33,129 nucleotides of DNA from a virus. A program made the position numbers and the translations under genes. Shown here in pieces: positions 21,006 to 30,128 of the stretch. Within the stretch, counting starts at the first letter, position 1. Each line of letters starts with the position of its first letter. Where the stretch lies: positions 1 through 33,129 of IMG/VR virus record IMGVR_UViG_3300042485_002328; one strand, written 5' to 3'. The notes below the pieces were generated by a model, which was given only the letters and a program-made list of their open reading frames with translations, searched no databases and was not told the DNA's origin.

Positions 21006-21707
21006 ATGGCCTCTACTACGCTTGCTAAAACAATCACCGACAAGGCTTCAGTATTTTTGGCTGATGCCTCACAAACTCGTTGGCTACCGTCTGAACTACT
21101 CAGTTGGTTGAATGACGGGCAATCTGAAATCTGTGCCTTAGTGCCTAATGCTAATCCTACTACCTCTACTGTTGCTCTAGTCGCTGGGACCAAACAATCA
21201 GCACCCACTGATGCACTGTATGTTAATGGCTTTATTCGTAACATGGGTGTGGGCGGGACAACGCCAGGCGGTGTCATACGGCAAGTCACTCGTAACTTCT
21301 TAAATTCATTTATAGTGGGCTGGCCCAGTGCAGCAACATCCATTGTCGTCAGTCACATTGCTTATGATCCTGCTGACAGTAATGTCGATTTTTACGTCTA
21401 CCCGCCACAGCCTGCATCAGGTATGTCCAGTATTGAAATTGTCTACTCACAAGTGCCTGCGGTTATTCCCTCTTCAGGAACACCGGTGATTACGGTTAGG
21501 GATATTTACGCTAATGCACTATTAGATTACGTTCTTTATCGCGCCTTCGGTAAAGATTCTGAATACGGCAATCAATCAGATCGTAGCCAGATCCATTACA
21601 AAATGTTCTCGCAAGCGATTGGCATTAAATACACCATTGAGAAATCTGAGAATAGTGGTTATTTACATACGGGTGAGCAAGCTCAACAAGCTAATCCACC
21701 ACAATAA
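21006..21707 (+). CDS. DUF6682-like connector protein, paralogue 1
   Basis: A 233-aa protein beginning MASTTLAKTITDKASVFLAD, then RWLPSELLSWLNDGQSEICA, VDFYVYPPQPAS and ALLDYVLYRAFGKDSEYG. It shares all these landmarks with the next gene. AGGA lies before the ATG. The pattern fits proteins grouped as DUF6682 in podoviral head-tail regions, possibly stacked rings below the portal. The family name is from memory and should be searched. Confidence 0.72.
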   Translation: MASTTLAKTITDKASVFLADASQTRWLPSELLSWLNDGQSEICALVPNANPTTSTVALVAGTKQSAPTDALYVNGFIRNMGVGGTTPGGVIRQVTRNFLNSFIVGWPSAATSIVVSHIAYDPADSNVDFYVYPPQPASGMSSIEIVYSQVPAVIPSSGTPVITVRDIYANALLDYVLYRAFGKDSEYGNQSDRSQIHYKMFSQAIGIKYTIEKSENSGYLHTGEQAQQANPPQ

Positions 21708-21716
21708 GGAACCCTC

Positions 21717-22388
21717 ATGGCCTCTACTACCGATGCTAAAACCATTATTGATAAGGCCTCATTACTATTGGCTGATGTCTCTCAATCCTTTTGGTTAGTC
21801 TCTGAACTACTAGGTTGGCTCAATGACGGTCAGCGTGATATTGCAACCGTCTTACCGCAAGCTAATGTTAAAAATAGTGCAGTGCAGTTGGTAGCAGGGG
21901 TTAAACAATCTCTGCCCAGCGATGGTATCTTGTTGCTGGATATACCGCATAACTTAGGTTCAGCAGGCACAACAGTCGGTGCAGTGATTACTCATGTGCC
22001 TAAAGAGATTATGCTCAAACGCATACCAGGTTGGACGACAACAATGGCTAATGGCGTTGTTAAACATTATGTTTACAGCACTTTAGATCCCTTAGTGTTC
22101 TATGTTTATCCACCACAGCCGGCTATAGCTAAATATGTGGAGTGCGTGTATTCAGCCCTACCGGCATTGATCGCTAATGCTAATGTCGGCACTAAGATTA
22201 CCATCCCAGACTACTTTCAAACCGAGTTATTAGACTATGTGTTGTATCGTGCCTTTAGTAAAGACTTTGATAACTCAGCACAACTCGCACGTGGTCAAGA
22301 ACACTATCAACTATTCATTAACGCTTTAACGGCAAAAGCGAATGCAGATGCTTCAGTAAACAATCCCACTAAAGCACCGCAGGCTTAA
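21717..22388 (+). CDS. DUF6682-like connector protein, paralogue 2
   Basis: A 223-aa protein with an almost identical start (MASTTDAKTIIDKASLLLAD) and the same WLNDGQ, FYVYPPQPA and LLDYVLYRAFSKD blocks as the gene before it, while the rest diverges. AAGGA precedes the ATG. A tandem duplication is evident. The two copies may form a hetero-oligomeric ring or have split functions. Confidence 0.72.
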   Translation: MASTTDAKTIIDKASLLLADVSQSFWLVSELLGWLNDGQRDIATVLPQANVKNSAVQLVAGVKQSLPSDGILLLDIPHNLGSAGTTVGAVITHVPKEIMLKRIPGWTTTMANGVVKHYVYSTLDPLVFYVYPPQPAIAKYVECVYSALPALIANANVGTKITIPDYFQTELLDYVLYRAFSKDFDNSAQLARGQEHYQLFINALTAKANADASVNNPTKAPQA

Positions 22389-22390
22389 TC

Positions 22391-25300
22391 ATGGCGATTA
22401 AAATTGATCAGTTCTCCGGTAAAGCACCAAAAGTCAGCGACCACTTGCTAAAAGATAATATGGCAACAGTCGCCACTAATCTGCGTATTGATAGTGGTGC
22501 GATTACAGCGTTAAAAGGTGTGACGCAAGTCTCTACGACGACCAGTAGCTATCGATCTATTTATCGCTATGAAGCACCTGAAAATACACCTAATTGGTTA
22601 GGATGGGATACACAAAACGTCAATGTCATTAGAAGCCCTGTACCTAATGATCGCTATCGACGCATCTATATCACCGGTAATGGTGAGCCAAAGTATCAAT
22701 ATTTTGATACCTCATTAACGACACCAGCACCCAGCAGTGAATATCTATTAGGTATGCCTAGACCCAGTGTGGTACCGGTATTATCTGAATCAGGTCCAAC
22801 CAGTGACACGCTAACAGGTGGTAAAACCTTTACGCCTGGTACATTAGGTCTGCTCGGTAACGCAACACAAGTGGCGGGTATTACCTCAACAGCAGGCGCG
22901 TTTGTGGTAGGCCGCTACTACACCATTACTTCACTCGGAACAACAACGACACAAGCTAATTGGAATACTATTGCGGGGACTACGGGAAAAACCTATGTCG
23001 TCACGCCTGTTAATGCAACAGATCTGAATCATTTTATCTGTGCTAATGTCGGTACAGGTAATGGTACCGCTATCTCGTCACCTGGACTGCAAAGAACCTC
23101 AACGGGTACAACCTGGACGGTACAAGGCTATTCTACCTTATCTTATAAAGATAATTGTGTACTGAGATTCTCTATTTCTAATTTAGGTCTAGCTGGTGCT
23201 GTTGTAGGTATTAATACAGATCCTAATTTAGATGCAGGCTTTAAAAATATCGATTGGGCTGTTTATGGTCTACCTAATGGGACTTACCAAGTATTGAATA
23301 GTGGCGCTGTCGTTGCGAGTGGAGCCACATTTACTTATGTGAGTACGGATGTATTCGAGATTGAATACATTGGCACCACCATTAATGTCAGTAAAAACGG
23401 AGCCATTGTTTATACAACCTTTGACCCTGTTAATACTAAAAAGAATAAAAAAGTAGTGGGTGGGCAAACATTTTTTATGGATGCTTCCCTGCAAGGCGCT
23501 GCATCAGGATCAGGTACTTTCTCATTAATTAGTAATATAGAATTTGGTCAATATGCCATTACCGCACTGACGGCAACCGTTGCAGCCGGTAACTTCATTG
23601 TAGGTCAGTCTTATAAGATACTGACACCGGGGGATACGAATTTCACTGCAATAGGCGCAGCTAATAATGTTGTGGGTACGCAGTTTACAGCAACCGGTGT
23701 TGGCGCTGGCACAGGTACAGCGACTGCGGCTAATATCTTTAAAGCAGATACCATTGCGCTCACAAGTAATAATGCTTATACCACCATCAATGGCACCAGC
23801 ATCTCAAAAACAAAAGGCGGCACTGGCTGGAATACCCAAGCCACCTCATCACAAAGCATTACAGGCGCTTGCATCACCAAGTTTCAATTTGGTAGCTTAA
23901 CGCTACCTGCTGCCGGTGGCTTAAATACAGCGCCCTTAACAAAAGCGGGTATGAATGACATTGACTTTGCCTTAGTCACTACGACAGCGGGACTTTTAAA
24001 GGTCTACGAAAATGGCGTATTTAAAGCAGATTGCGGCTCTTTTGCCTTAACCGATATATTCCAAGTCGAAGTCACATTAACCGGAAACGTCGTGTATTCC
24101 AAGAATGGCCTTGGCACTCCACTATACACCTCAGAAACCACCGTTGCCTTAACAAAAGCCTTTTACTTTGATTCCTCACTCAATAAAGTCGGGACATCTA
24201 TTACCGGCATACAGTTAGGAACAAACTTGACTAATAGCGATGTATTGACATCTGCTTATGCCGATCTCACCGAAAAAGATCGTAGTTATGTTTACTCCTA
24301 TGTCAGTCCTTTAGGCGAAGAAGGTCCTCCAAGTGGCGCTGTTAAGATTACTGTTAATGATTTACAAGTGGTGACCTTAACATTCCCAACCAGCATAACC
24401 GGTGATGTAACCCCTAAACTGGATACCACAACCGATGCCTCAAGACCTTATAATGTAACCGGTGGTAAAAGACGTATCTATCGCACTGCATCGGGTACAA
24501 CGAGTACAGAATACTTATTTGTTGCTGATGTCGATATAACCAATACTATATTTAATGATAATCTTCTCGATGTCGCTTTAGGCGAACCCATGCCTTCGCT
24601 GAACTGGTTCCCACCGCCACTCGATATGAAAAGCGTGACCTCAACACCGAATGGCTTTATTGTCGGTTACTCAGGTAATTCTTTGTGTGTCAGTGAAGCG
24701 ATGTTTCCTCATGCCTTTAATCCATTCAATCAATTAGGTTTTACTGGCAATATCACTGGTATAGCAACCACTGGCGACTCATTAGTGGTCTTTACCGATG
24801 ATGCGCCTTATTTGGTCACTGGCTCAACACCAGGCACCTTAAGCGCTATTCGCATAGATCATCAACAAACCTGCGCTAATAAAGCCAGTATCGTTAATAT
24901 GGGCGGCTATGTGTTATTTGCTTCACCGGACGGCCTCTGCTCGGTTACTGCTAATGACATGGCGATTGAGACACAAAATTACTTAACCCGTGATCAATGG
25001 CAAGCCTATTCACCGAGTACGATGCGGGGCTATTTATACGAAGGTGTTTATATTGGCTTTTCAGATACCAAACAATTCATGTTTGATCGTCGTCAAGATC
25101 CTGCGGTATTAACGGATATTTCAGGCTTTACGGTATCGTCTGGCTTTAATGATTTGAGTGAAGATCAGCTCTATGTGTTAGATAACACGGGTCATATCTC
25201 AACCTGGGAAACCGGCAGTAATCAAACTTATATCTGGAAAAGCAAGTTAGCAAGGGAGGCAACCGCTGTTTGTCCTGCTGCGCTAAGACTCTATGCAACA

Positions 25301-25480
25301 GGGGATGTGATCTTTAAACTCTATGCAGATGGTTCTTTAGTCTTTACAACAACAGTCACCAACAGCAGTATAGTGAGATTACCTGGCGGTTATCGTGCCA
25401 AAGAATTTCAAATAGAAGTATCTGGCAGTGGTGTCCTGCAATCCTTTGCAATCGCTAACTCAGTGAGTGAATTACAATGA
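22391..25480 (+). CDS. large tail (tubular/stabilisation-like) protein with inserted repeat modules
   Basis: A 1029-aa protein. Residues 1-130 (start MAIKIDQFSGKAPKVSDHLL, with NMATVATNLRIDSG) and about 620-1029 (SYVSPLGEEGPPSG, then SEAMFPHAFNPFNQLG and a propeller-like tail) belong to a conserved podoviral tail protein. Between them lie two tandem units, each a Gly/Thr-rich small domain (FVVGRYYTIT at about 173; FIVGQSYKIL at about 401) plus a lectin-like beta module with INTDPN or LNTAP, DIDFAL-type and KNG landmarks. The unit pair looks like an insertion. It ends in a 4-nt overlap with the fibre gene. Likely outer tail structure, perhaps sugar-binding. Confidence 0.75.
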   Translation: MAIKIDQFSGKAPKVSDHLLKDNMATVATNLRIDSGAITALKGVTQVSTTTSSYRSIYRYEAPENTPNWLGWDTQNVNVIRSPVPNDRYRRIYITGNGEPKYQYFDTSLTTPAPSSEYLLGMPRPSVVPVLSESGPTSDTLTGGKTFTPGTLGLLGNATQVAGITSTAGAFVVGRYYTITSLGTTTTQANWNTIAGTTGKTYVVTPVNATDLNHFICANVGTGNGTAISSPGLQRTSTGTTWTVQGYSTLSYKDNCVLRFSISNLGLAGAVVGINTDPNLDAGFKNIDWAVYGLPNGTYQVLNSGAVVASGATFTYVSTDVFEIEYIGTTINVSKNGAIVYTTFDPVNTKKNKKVVGGQTFFMDASLQGAASGSGTFSLISNIEFGQYAITALTATVAAGNFIVGQSYKILTPGDTNFTAIGAANNVVGTQFTATGVGAGTGTATAANIFKADTIALTSNNAYTTINGTSISKTKGGTGWNTQATSSQSITGACITKFQFGSLTLPAAGGLNTAPLTKAGMNDIDFALVTTTAGLLKVYENGVFKADCGSFALTDIFQVEVTLTGNVVYSKNGLGTPLYTSETTVALTKAFYFDSSLNKVGTSITGIQLGTNLTNSDVLTSAYADLTEKDRSYVYSYVSPLGEEGPPSGAVKITVNDLQVVTLTFPTSITGDVTPKLDTTTDASRPYNVTGGKRRIYRTASGTTSTEYLFVADVDITNTIFNDNLLDVALGEPMPSLNWFPPPLDMKSVTSTPNGFIVGYSGNSLCVSEAMFPHAFNPFNQLGFTGNITGIATTGDSLVVFTDDAPYLVTGSTPGTLSAIRIDHQQTCANKASIVNMGGYVLFASPDGLCSVTANDMAIETQNYLTRDQWQAYSPSTMRGYLYEGVYIGFSDTKQFMFDRRQDPAVLTDISGFTVSSGFNDLSEDQLYVLDNTGHISTWETGSNQTYIWKSKLAREATAVCPAALRLYATGDVIFKLYADGSLVFTTTVTNSSIVRLPGGYRAKEFQIEVSGSGVLQSFAIANSVSELQ

Positions 25481-28068
25481 GAGAAGTACCGAGCATACCC
25501 GCAGGCCTAGAGCCAAAATTACGCAATGTGTTATCGTCTGTACGGGAATCACTTAATTCAGCTATCACGAATATTAATGCCAATGCCGATAATCTAAACG
25601 GGCTGCGTCAATGGGTCATGCCTGCGCTGGAAGCTAATAACGATTTAGTGATATTTAATCAAGGACAGATTAATGCTGCCTTAGAAAGTGCAACCGGTGC
25701 TGATGGAGCAGCTGGTATTGCAGCTAGGGCCGTCTCATTAACTACGCCTAAGCAAAGTTTTACTTATGATACCAACGGGGCAAATCCCAGCCCATCTACT
25801 TCTGTGATTACAGCAACAATCTTTAATACAGTCGGTGTTGTTTATTATGAGTTCTTTTTGAATGATGTTAGCACTGGAACAGCTACCACTTCAAATACCT
25901 ATACCTATACGCCAAAATCTACATTTACTGGAATGCCAGATAAGTTAGAAGTGCAGATACGGGAGGATAGTATTACAGGCTCCATCGAAGCGCGTGACAT
26001 GATGACCATGATTGGCTTAAGAGCGGGCGCACATGGCATTACAGTGATGCTCAGTAATGAAGCACATACGCTGCCAAGATCGATTGCAGGTGTAGTTACC
26101 TATACGGGATCAGGGACTCAAATCAATGTGTGGGAAGGCACAACCGCTTTAACAGAAGATTCCATTAGTCCTTATGCCAATAGCACGTTTAGAGTCACAA
26201 ATACGCCAACAGGCATTACACCAGGTGCAATAACAGGCACAGGAACCACTACTTTAACGTATGGTGATGCAAGTAGCATGTCGACAAGTCCTGCTAAAAT
26301 AGATTTTACCATTATTGCAAAACGGCAAGATGGCACAGAAATAACAATAACAAAACAACAATCACTCTCTTATTCACAAGCTGGAGCAACAGGAGCAGGT
26401 GGCGATTCTGTGGATATTGTCTTTGTTAGGTCAGCAACACAACCTGCCACACCGACTGCTTCACCTGGCACACCCACTGCACCGATCACATGGTACACAG
26501 ATGTCGCTTCAGTACCTGCGAGTGCAAATCCACTATGGGCTTCAACGGGCTTTAAAGCGTCTGCTTCTGCAAATTACACATGGGATACACCGGTAAGAGT
26601 GGAAGGCACGTCCGTTGCAGAGGTCACTGTATTTACGCGTGGCGTTCCTACTACGACACCAACAGATGGCACTTATACCTTTAGTAATCCTCCTGTATTG
26701 GCTGTGCCAACGTCAACAGGTGCGACCTGGTACACGTCAGTACCTTCAGGCACAACGGCCGTCTATACCTCAAGAGCGGTGGTATCGACCTCAGCAGGCA
26801 ATACATCAGCAGTGGCAATTACTGGTTGGACAGTACCGGTTATTAGCTTTCAAAATGGCAATGATGGAGTCCATGGCAGTGATGGCAGTAGAGGACCATT
26901 TACAACTTATGCCGCTATTGGTTATCCAGGATGGGATTCTGCAACTGCTTATGCTGCTATTATGGCTATGCCCAATAATCAATCAACATTAGTTGTTGGC
27001 GATGAAGTGACCTTATGCTACCCCAATACGACAACACCGACTTGGGTATTAACACAATACGTTGCAACTATCGGCAATCCAGGTACATGGTCAGTGAGAG
27101 GTCAAGTCATTGATGGTAACTTAATGGTTACTGGTACTTTAAGTGCTGCTAGTTTAAAGACTAGCAACTTAAGTGCTTCAACCTCAATTACTGTAGGTAC
27201 TGTTAATGATGGTCTTATATTAAGTAGTATTGATAATACTTTTAAAGTTAAAAAAAGTTCTGCAAACAGAGTTACTATGGGTAATTTAGGGACTACTTAT
27301 GGTATTCAAGGATGGGATAATGCTACTCGTTCTGTATTTAAATTAGATGAAAATGGTTTGGATGCAAAAATAACTCAACCTGCGGTAAATCTGTTTGGTG
27401 GTTCTTATCATAATCGACTTATCGCTGACGGTGACTACACTTTCTATATTTACGGTAATGCATCAGAGACCGTTGTAATACCGATACCAATAATTACAAC
27501 CGGAATGTTCCGACTTAAGGTACAAATTACAGGTTATTGGGAAAATGATGCCTTTAACTCGGGATCGTATGCCGCCCAAGCAATGTGGCGGGAGATGTCA
27601 ATGGGTGTATATTATAAAAACGCTCATACAGCCTCTTCACTTACGGTTGATGGTTATGATAAAAGTACTATAGTCGGCATGACTGTTGTCTCTGAATCTA
27701 GTGGTACAACTCAGCCCACAAACTTTCCGGTAAATCGCGCGAATATGCGTGTGAATTCAACAACAGCTGCCACTCTTGTGCCTGGTCAAAATTACACCAT
27801 CACTACTGTCGGCAATACAAATTGGAATGCTGTTTCCGGTGGAGATTTGTCAACGCCTTATTTGATTGGAGATTCATTCACAGCACAAGTGGTGGGGACG
27901 GGAACAGGAGTGGCTTCCACAGGTTATCCAGAACTTGTCCTTGCCAGTGCTGTCGGCACCAATACTTATAGTGCTAATGGTTATCCCGAGACAGCAAATA
28001 ATACTACCGCCTACAGTTATCTTGTATGGGCAATAGATAATATCGCCTATCCTTTTGAGGTGTTTTAA
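25477..28068 (+). CDS. tail fibre or tail tip protein (host contact)
   Basis: An 863-aa protein, Thr/Ser/Ala-rich and mostly beta. A helical N-terminal attachment part (residues 1-90) is followed by a collagen-like GADGAAG, Ig-like repeats, a GNDGVHGSDGSRGPF segment near residue 470, then VIDGNLMVTGTLSAASL (about 547), a pattern common in J-like and fibre proteins. Residues about 764-812 repeat the small VPGQNYTITTVGNTNW domain seen in the preceding protein. The C-terminus probably contacts the host. Position before a fibre-assembly-like gene supports this. Confidence 0.78.
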   Translation: MREVPSIPAGLEPKLRNVLSSVRESLNSAITNINANADNLNGLRQWVMPALEANNDLVIFNQGQINAALESATGADGAAGIAARAVSLTTPKQSFTYDTNGANPSPSTSVITATIFNTVGVVYYEFFLNDVSTGTATTSNTYTYTPKSTFTGMPDKLEVQIREDSITGSIEARDMMTMIGLRAGAHGITVMLSNEAHTLPRSIAGVVTYTGSGTQINVWEGTTALTEDSISPYANSTFRVTNTPTGITPGAITGTGTTTLTYGDASSMSTSPAKIDFTIIAKRQDGTEITITKQQSLSYSQAGATGAGGDSVDIVFVRSATQPATPTASPGTPTAPITWYTDVASVPASANPLWASTGFKASASANYTWDTPVRVEGTSVAEVTVFTRGVPTTTPTDGTYTFSNPPVLAVPTSTGATWYTSVPSGTTAVYTSRAVVSTSAGNTSAVAITGWTVPVISFQNGNDGVHGSDGSRGPFTTYAAIGYPGWDSATAYAAIMAMPNNQSTLVVGDEVTLCYPNTTTPTWVLTQYVATIGNPGTWSVRGQVIDGNLMVTGTLSAASLKTSNLSASTSITVGTVNDGLILSSIDNTFKVKKSSANRVTMGNLGTTYGIQGWDNATRSVFKLDENGLDAKITQPAVNLFGGSYHNRLIADGDYTFYIYGNASETVVIPIPIITTGMFRLKVQITGYWENDAFNSGSYAAQAMWREMSMGVYYKNAHTASSLTVDGYDKSTIVGMTVVSESSGTTQPTNFPVNRANMRVNSTTAATLVPGQNYTITTVGNTNWNAVSGGDLSTPYLIGDSFTAQVVGTGTGVASTGYPELVLASAVGTNTYSANGYPETANNTTAYSYLVWAIDNIAYPFEVF

Positions 28069-28542
28069 ATGACAATTTATATAATTTATAGCAAAGATAC
28101 TGCGGTGGTTGAATCTTTATTCACTCAAATAGAGCAGTCAACCGGTGTAATACCAAGTCATTACGATGTTAATAACATTAATTTAAATGGTCACTCATCC
28201 ATTGAAAATGTAGTCACTGCATTTGAATTAGCGGATAGTATTACTTTAGATATGACTCAGCTCTCTATAGCTAATAAAGTGGCTATGCGACAACTAGAGG
28301 GCAATAATTATGTCGTTGTTACAACCCTATCAGATGAGGCTATCAATGACGATCTGAGTCATACTATTAAAGCAACAAGACAAACGCTGCTGATTGATTC
28401 TGATTGGACTGATACCGTCTCTGCACAAACCAGACTAGGTGACTTACTCTACCCAGCCTGGCAAGATTACCGGCAAGCACTACGCGATATTACCCTGCAA
28501 CCTACTTACCCATTGGATGTGATATGGCCGATAGCACCTTAG
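28069..28542 (+). CDS. tail fibre assembly/chaperone-like protein
   Basis: A 157-aa protein directly after the fibre gene behind GAGGTG. The last 30 residues (WQDYRQALRDITLQPTYPLD, then VIWPIAP) match the C-terminal motif of phage tail assembly chaperones and Tfa-like proteins, where W-x-x-YR-x-aLRD and a final WP-x-x-P recur. The N-terminal 110 residues are not recognised and may bind the fibre. Overlaps the next gene by 19 nt. Confidence 0.7.
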   Translation: MTIYIIYSKDTAVVESLFTQIEQSTGVIPSHYDVNNINLNGHSSIENVVTAFELADSITLDMTQLSIANKVAMRQLEGNNYVVVTTLSDEAINDDLSHTIKATRQTLLIDSDWTDTVSAQTRLGDLLYPAWQDYRQALRDITLQPTYPLDVIWPIAP

Positions 28543-28958
28543 ATAAACGCTTTGTCCTACAAGACATTCGCTTGGTCTGGGATAAGATTCAACCCAAGGT
28601 CGCTAAACTGCAACAGGAACGTAATTTCCCCTGGCGACCTGAAGATGTTTATGCCCAATGCCTGAGTGGTCAATCCTTTTGCTTTACCCTCGATGAAGTC
28701 TTTATTATCTGTAATCCGCAGGAAAATCAGTACACACTTGCCAAAGAATTGTTTATCTGGATATGGTATAGTGAATCAACCGAAGATTTTGCTGATTATC
28801 GCTATGCAATCAACGAGGTAGCCAAAGATATTTACGCCACTTCTATTATTTTTATCTCACCCCGCGAGGGCTTTAAACGCCTTGCCAAACGACATGACTG
28901 GCCGTCACTGACGACTTATACTTTACCTGTCGATAATATCTGCCCCTACTTGCCTTAA
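28524..28958 (+). CDS. hypothetical virion-associated protein, 144 aa
   Basis: The start lies within the end of the previous gene. The sequence has the strand-helix order FCFTLDEVFIICNPQENQYT, LAKELFIWIWYSESTEDFAD, then IIFISPREGFKRLAKRHDW, which resembles GNAT-like folds found in podoviral tail regions, though no acetyl-CoA motif can be pointed to. It precedes the ejection-type genes. A GNAT-like fold is only a suggestion. Confidence 0.6.
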   Translation: MADSTLDKRFVLQDIRLVWDKIQPKVAKLQQERNFPWRPEDVYAQCLSGQSFCFTLDEVFIICNPQENQYTLAKELFIWIWYSESTEDFADYRYAINEVAKDIYATSIIFISPREGFKRLAKRHDWPSLTTYTLPVDNICPYLP

Positions 28959-28972
28959 CGCTACACGCTTAC

Positions 28973-28984
28973 TGTCGGGAGACA
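28973..28984 (+). promoter_or_regulatory. TGTCGGGAGACA hairpin, copy 4 (before ejection genes)
   Basis: Stem extended to CTGTC/GACAG around GGGA. The next ATG is at 28998 and has its own GAAGGA ribosome-binding sequence between, so the hairpin is not needed as such a site here. Confidence 0.75.
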
Positions 28985-28997
28985 GAAGGACTCAAAA

Positions 28998-29588
28998 ATG
29001 AAGTTTTATAAACACTGGCTTTGTTTGATCTTGCCACATACTTTTTATGGTACAAAAACACAAGGTTCTACGTCTGCGCCTAATCCGTTGCAAGGGCAAT
29101 TAGCTAATATTGCTGAAGAACGGTGGAAAAATTATAAGGAAAAATATATTCCCATTCAAAATGAATGGATTAAGAATGTTAAAGACTTAGATAGTAAAGC
29201 TTATCATAACCAAGCTTCTGGATTAGTCTCCAATGAAATCAAAATGCAATCAGGACCTATAACACAAGGGTTGGCAAGCTCTACTATTGGCCATCGTTTT
29301 GGCGCTGGAAATTATATCAATCAAGCTAACGCCATTAGCCAAGCAGGTAATAAAGCAAATCTTGGCGTTACTAATCGTTACCTAAATGGTATGGGCGATG
29401 TTATTGCGCAAGGGCAAGGTCAAGCGTCAACAGCTATTAGTGGACTCGCTAATCTTGCTGGGCAATCAGTGGATGCACAAATACAAAATGATCAAAATGC
29501 AATGACTAGAAAGCAAGGTCAATTAAATACGTATGGCGCCCTTATGGGTGCTGGAGCGCGTGCTGGTAGTGCTATGGCTATGGCCTAA
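28998..29588 (+). CDS. internal virion/ejection-type protein A, 196 aa
   Basis: Begins with a short hydrophobic stretch (HWLCLILPHTF), then an Ala/Gly/Gln-rich helical body. Residues about 40-62, EERWKNYKEKYIPIQNEWIK, correspond to EQWDDYKKRFRPVEDQLIN in the next gene, showing common origin. The C-terminal GQGQASTAISGLANLAGQ and GALMGAGARAGSAMAM repeats are typical of DNA-ejection proteins that may cross the envelope. The ejection role is inferred from composition and position. Confidence 0.65.
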   Translation: MKFYKHWLCLILPHTFYGTKTQGSTSAPNPLQGQLANIAEERWKNYKEKYIPIQNEWIKNVKDLDSKAYHNQASGLVSNEIKMQSGPITQGLASSTIGHRFGAGNYINQANAISQAGNKANLGVTNRYLNGMGDVIAQGQGQASTAISGLANLAGQSVDAQIQNDQNAMTRKQGQLNTYGALMGAGARAGSAMAMA

Positions 29589-29617
29589 AATTTAGAATTA
29601 CTTATATAGGTATCATT

Positions 29618-30049
29618 ATGGGAGAAAGTAGCATATTTGGGATTGGTAGTAGTCAAAAATCATTACCAACCTCTGATCCAATAGCAATGGCAAAACAATC
29701 TAAGTTAATTAAAGAGCAATGGGATGATTATAAAAAACGTTTTCGACCTGTAGAAGATCAACTGATTAATGATGTAAGTGGTACTAAATACCATACAAAA
29801 TATAATCAAGAGGGATTAGATAATGCACAAGGGTTAGTAAATACTGCTTATGGCTCAGCAAAAGAGATGCAGGCAAGGGATCAGCAAAGAATAGGAGTAA
29901 GTTACACACCTCAGCAACAGCAAGCTATGGACTCAGCGGTGAATATTTATCAATCTAAAACACTTGATAACACTACTAATAATGCTAGGCAAGCAGATAT
30001 TGACAGAAAAAATGCTGTCATTAGCGGTGGTTTAAGTGGTGTAGCCTAG
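29618..30049 (+). CDS. internal virion/ejection-type protein B, 143 aa
   Basis: Related to the preceding gene through the EQWDDYKKRFRPVEDQL block and a following GLDNAQGLVN segment, but lacking its hydrophobic start and shorter at the C-terminus. Gln/Asn-rich and helical. AGGT precedes the ATG. Probably a diverged duplicate with a virion or ejection role. Confidence 0.62.
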   Translation: MGESSIFGIGSSQKSLPTSDPIAMAKQSKLIKEQWDDYKKRFRPVEDQLINDVSGTKYHTKYNQEGLDNAQGLVNTAYGSAKEMQARDQQRIGVSYTPQQQQAMDSAVNIYQSKTLDNTTNNARQADIDRKNAVISGGLSGVA

Positions 30050-30068
30050 TCTTACTCAGACTATAAAT

Positions 30069-30128
30069 ATGGACTTAGTACAAAATACAGCAGATAAACT
30101 GCAAAACCTATTAAGAGAGTACCTATGA
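30069..30128 (+). CDS. possible 19-aa leader peptide
   Basis: ATG 30069 opens a 19-codon frame (MDLVQNTADKLQNLLREYL) that stops in an ATGA overlap with the next gene. The next gene has its own weak AAGAGAG signal. The amphipathic peptide could be real or only couple translation. It is too short to judge. Confidence 0.3.
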   Translation: MDLVQNTADKLQNLLREYL

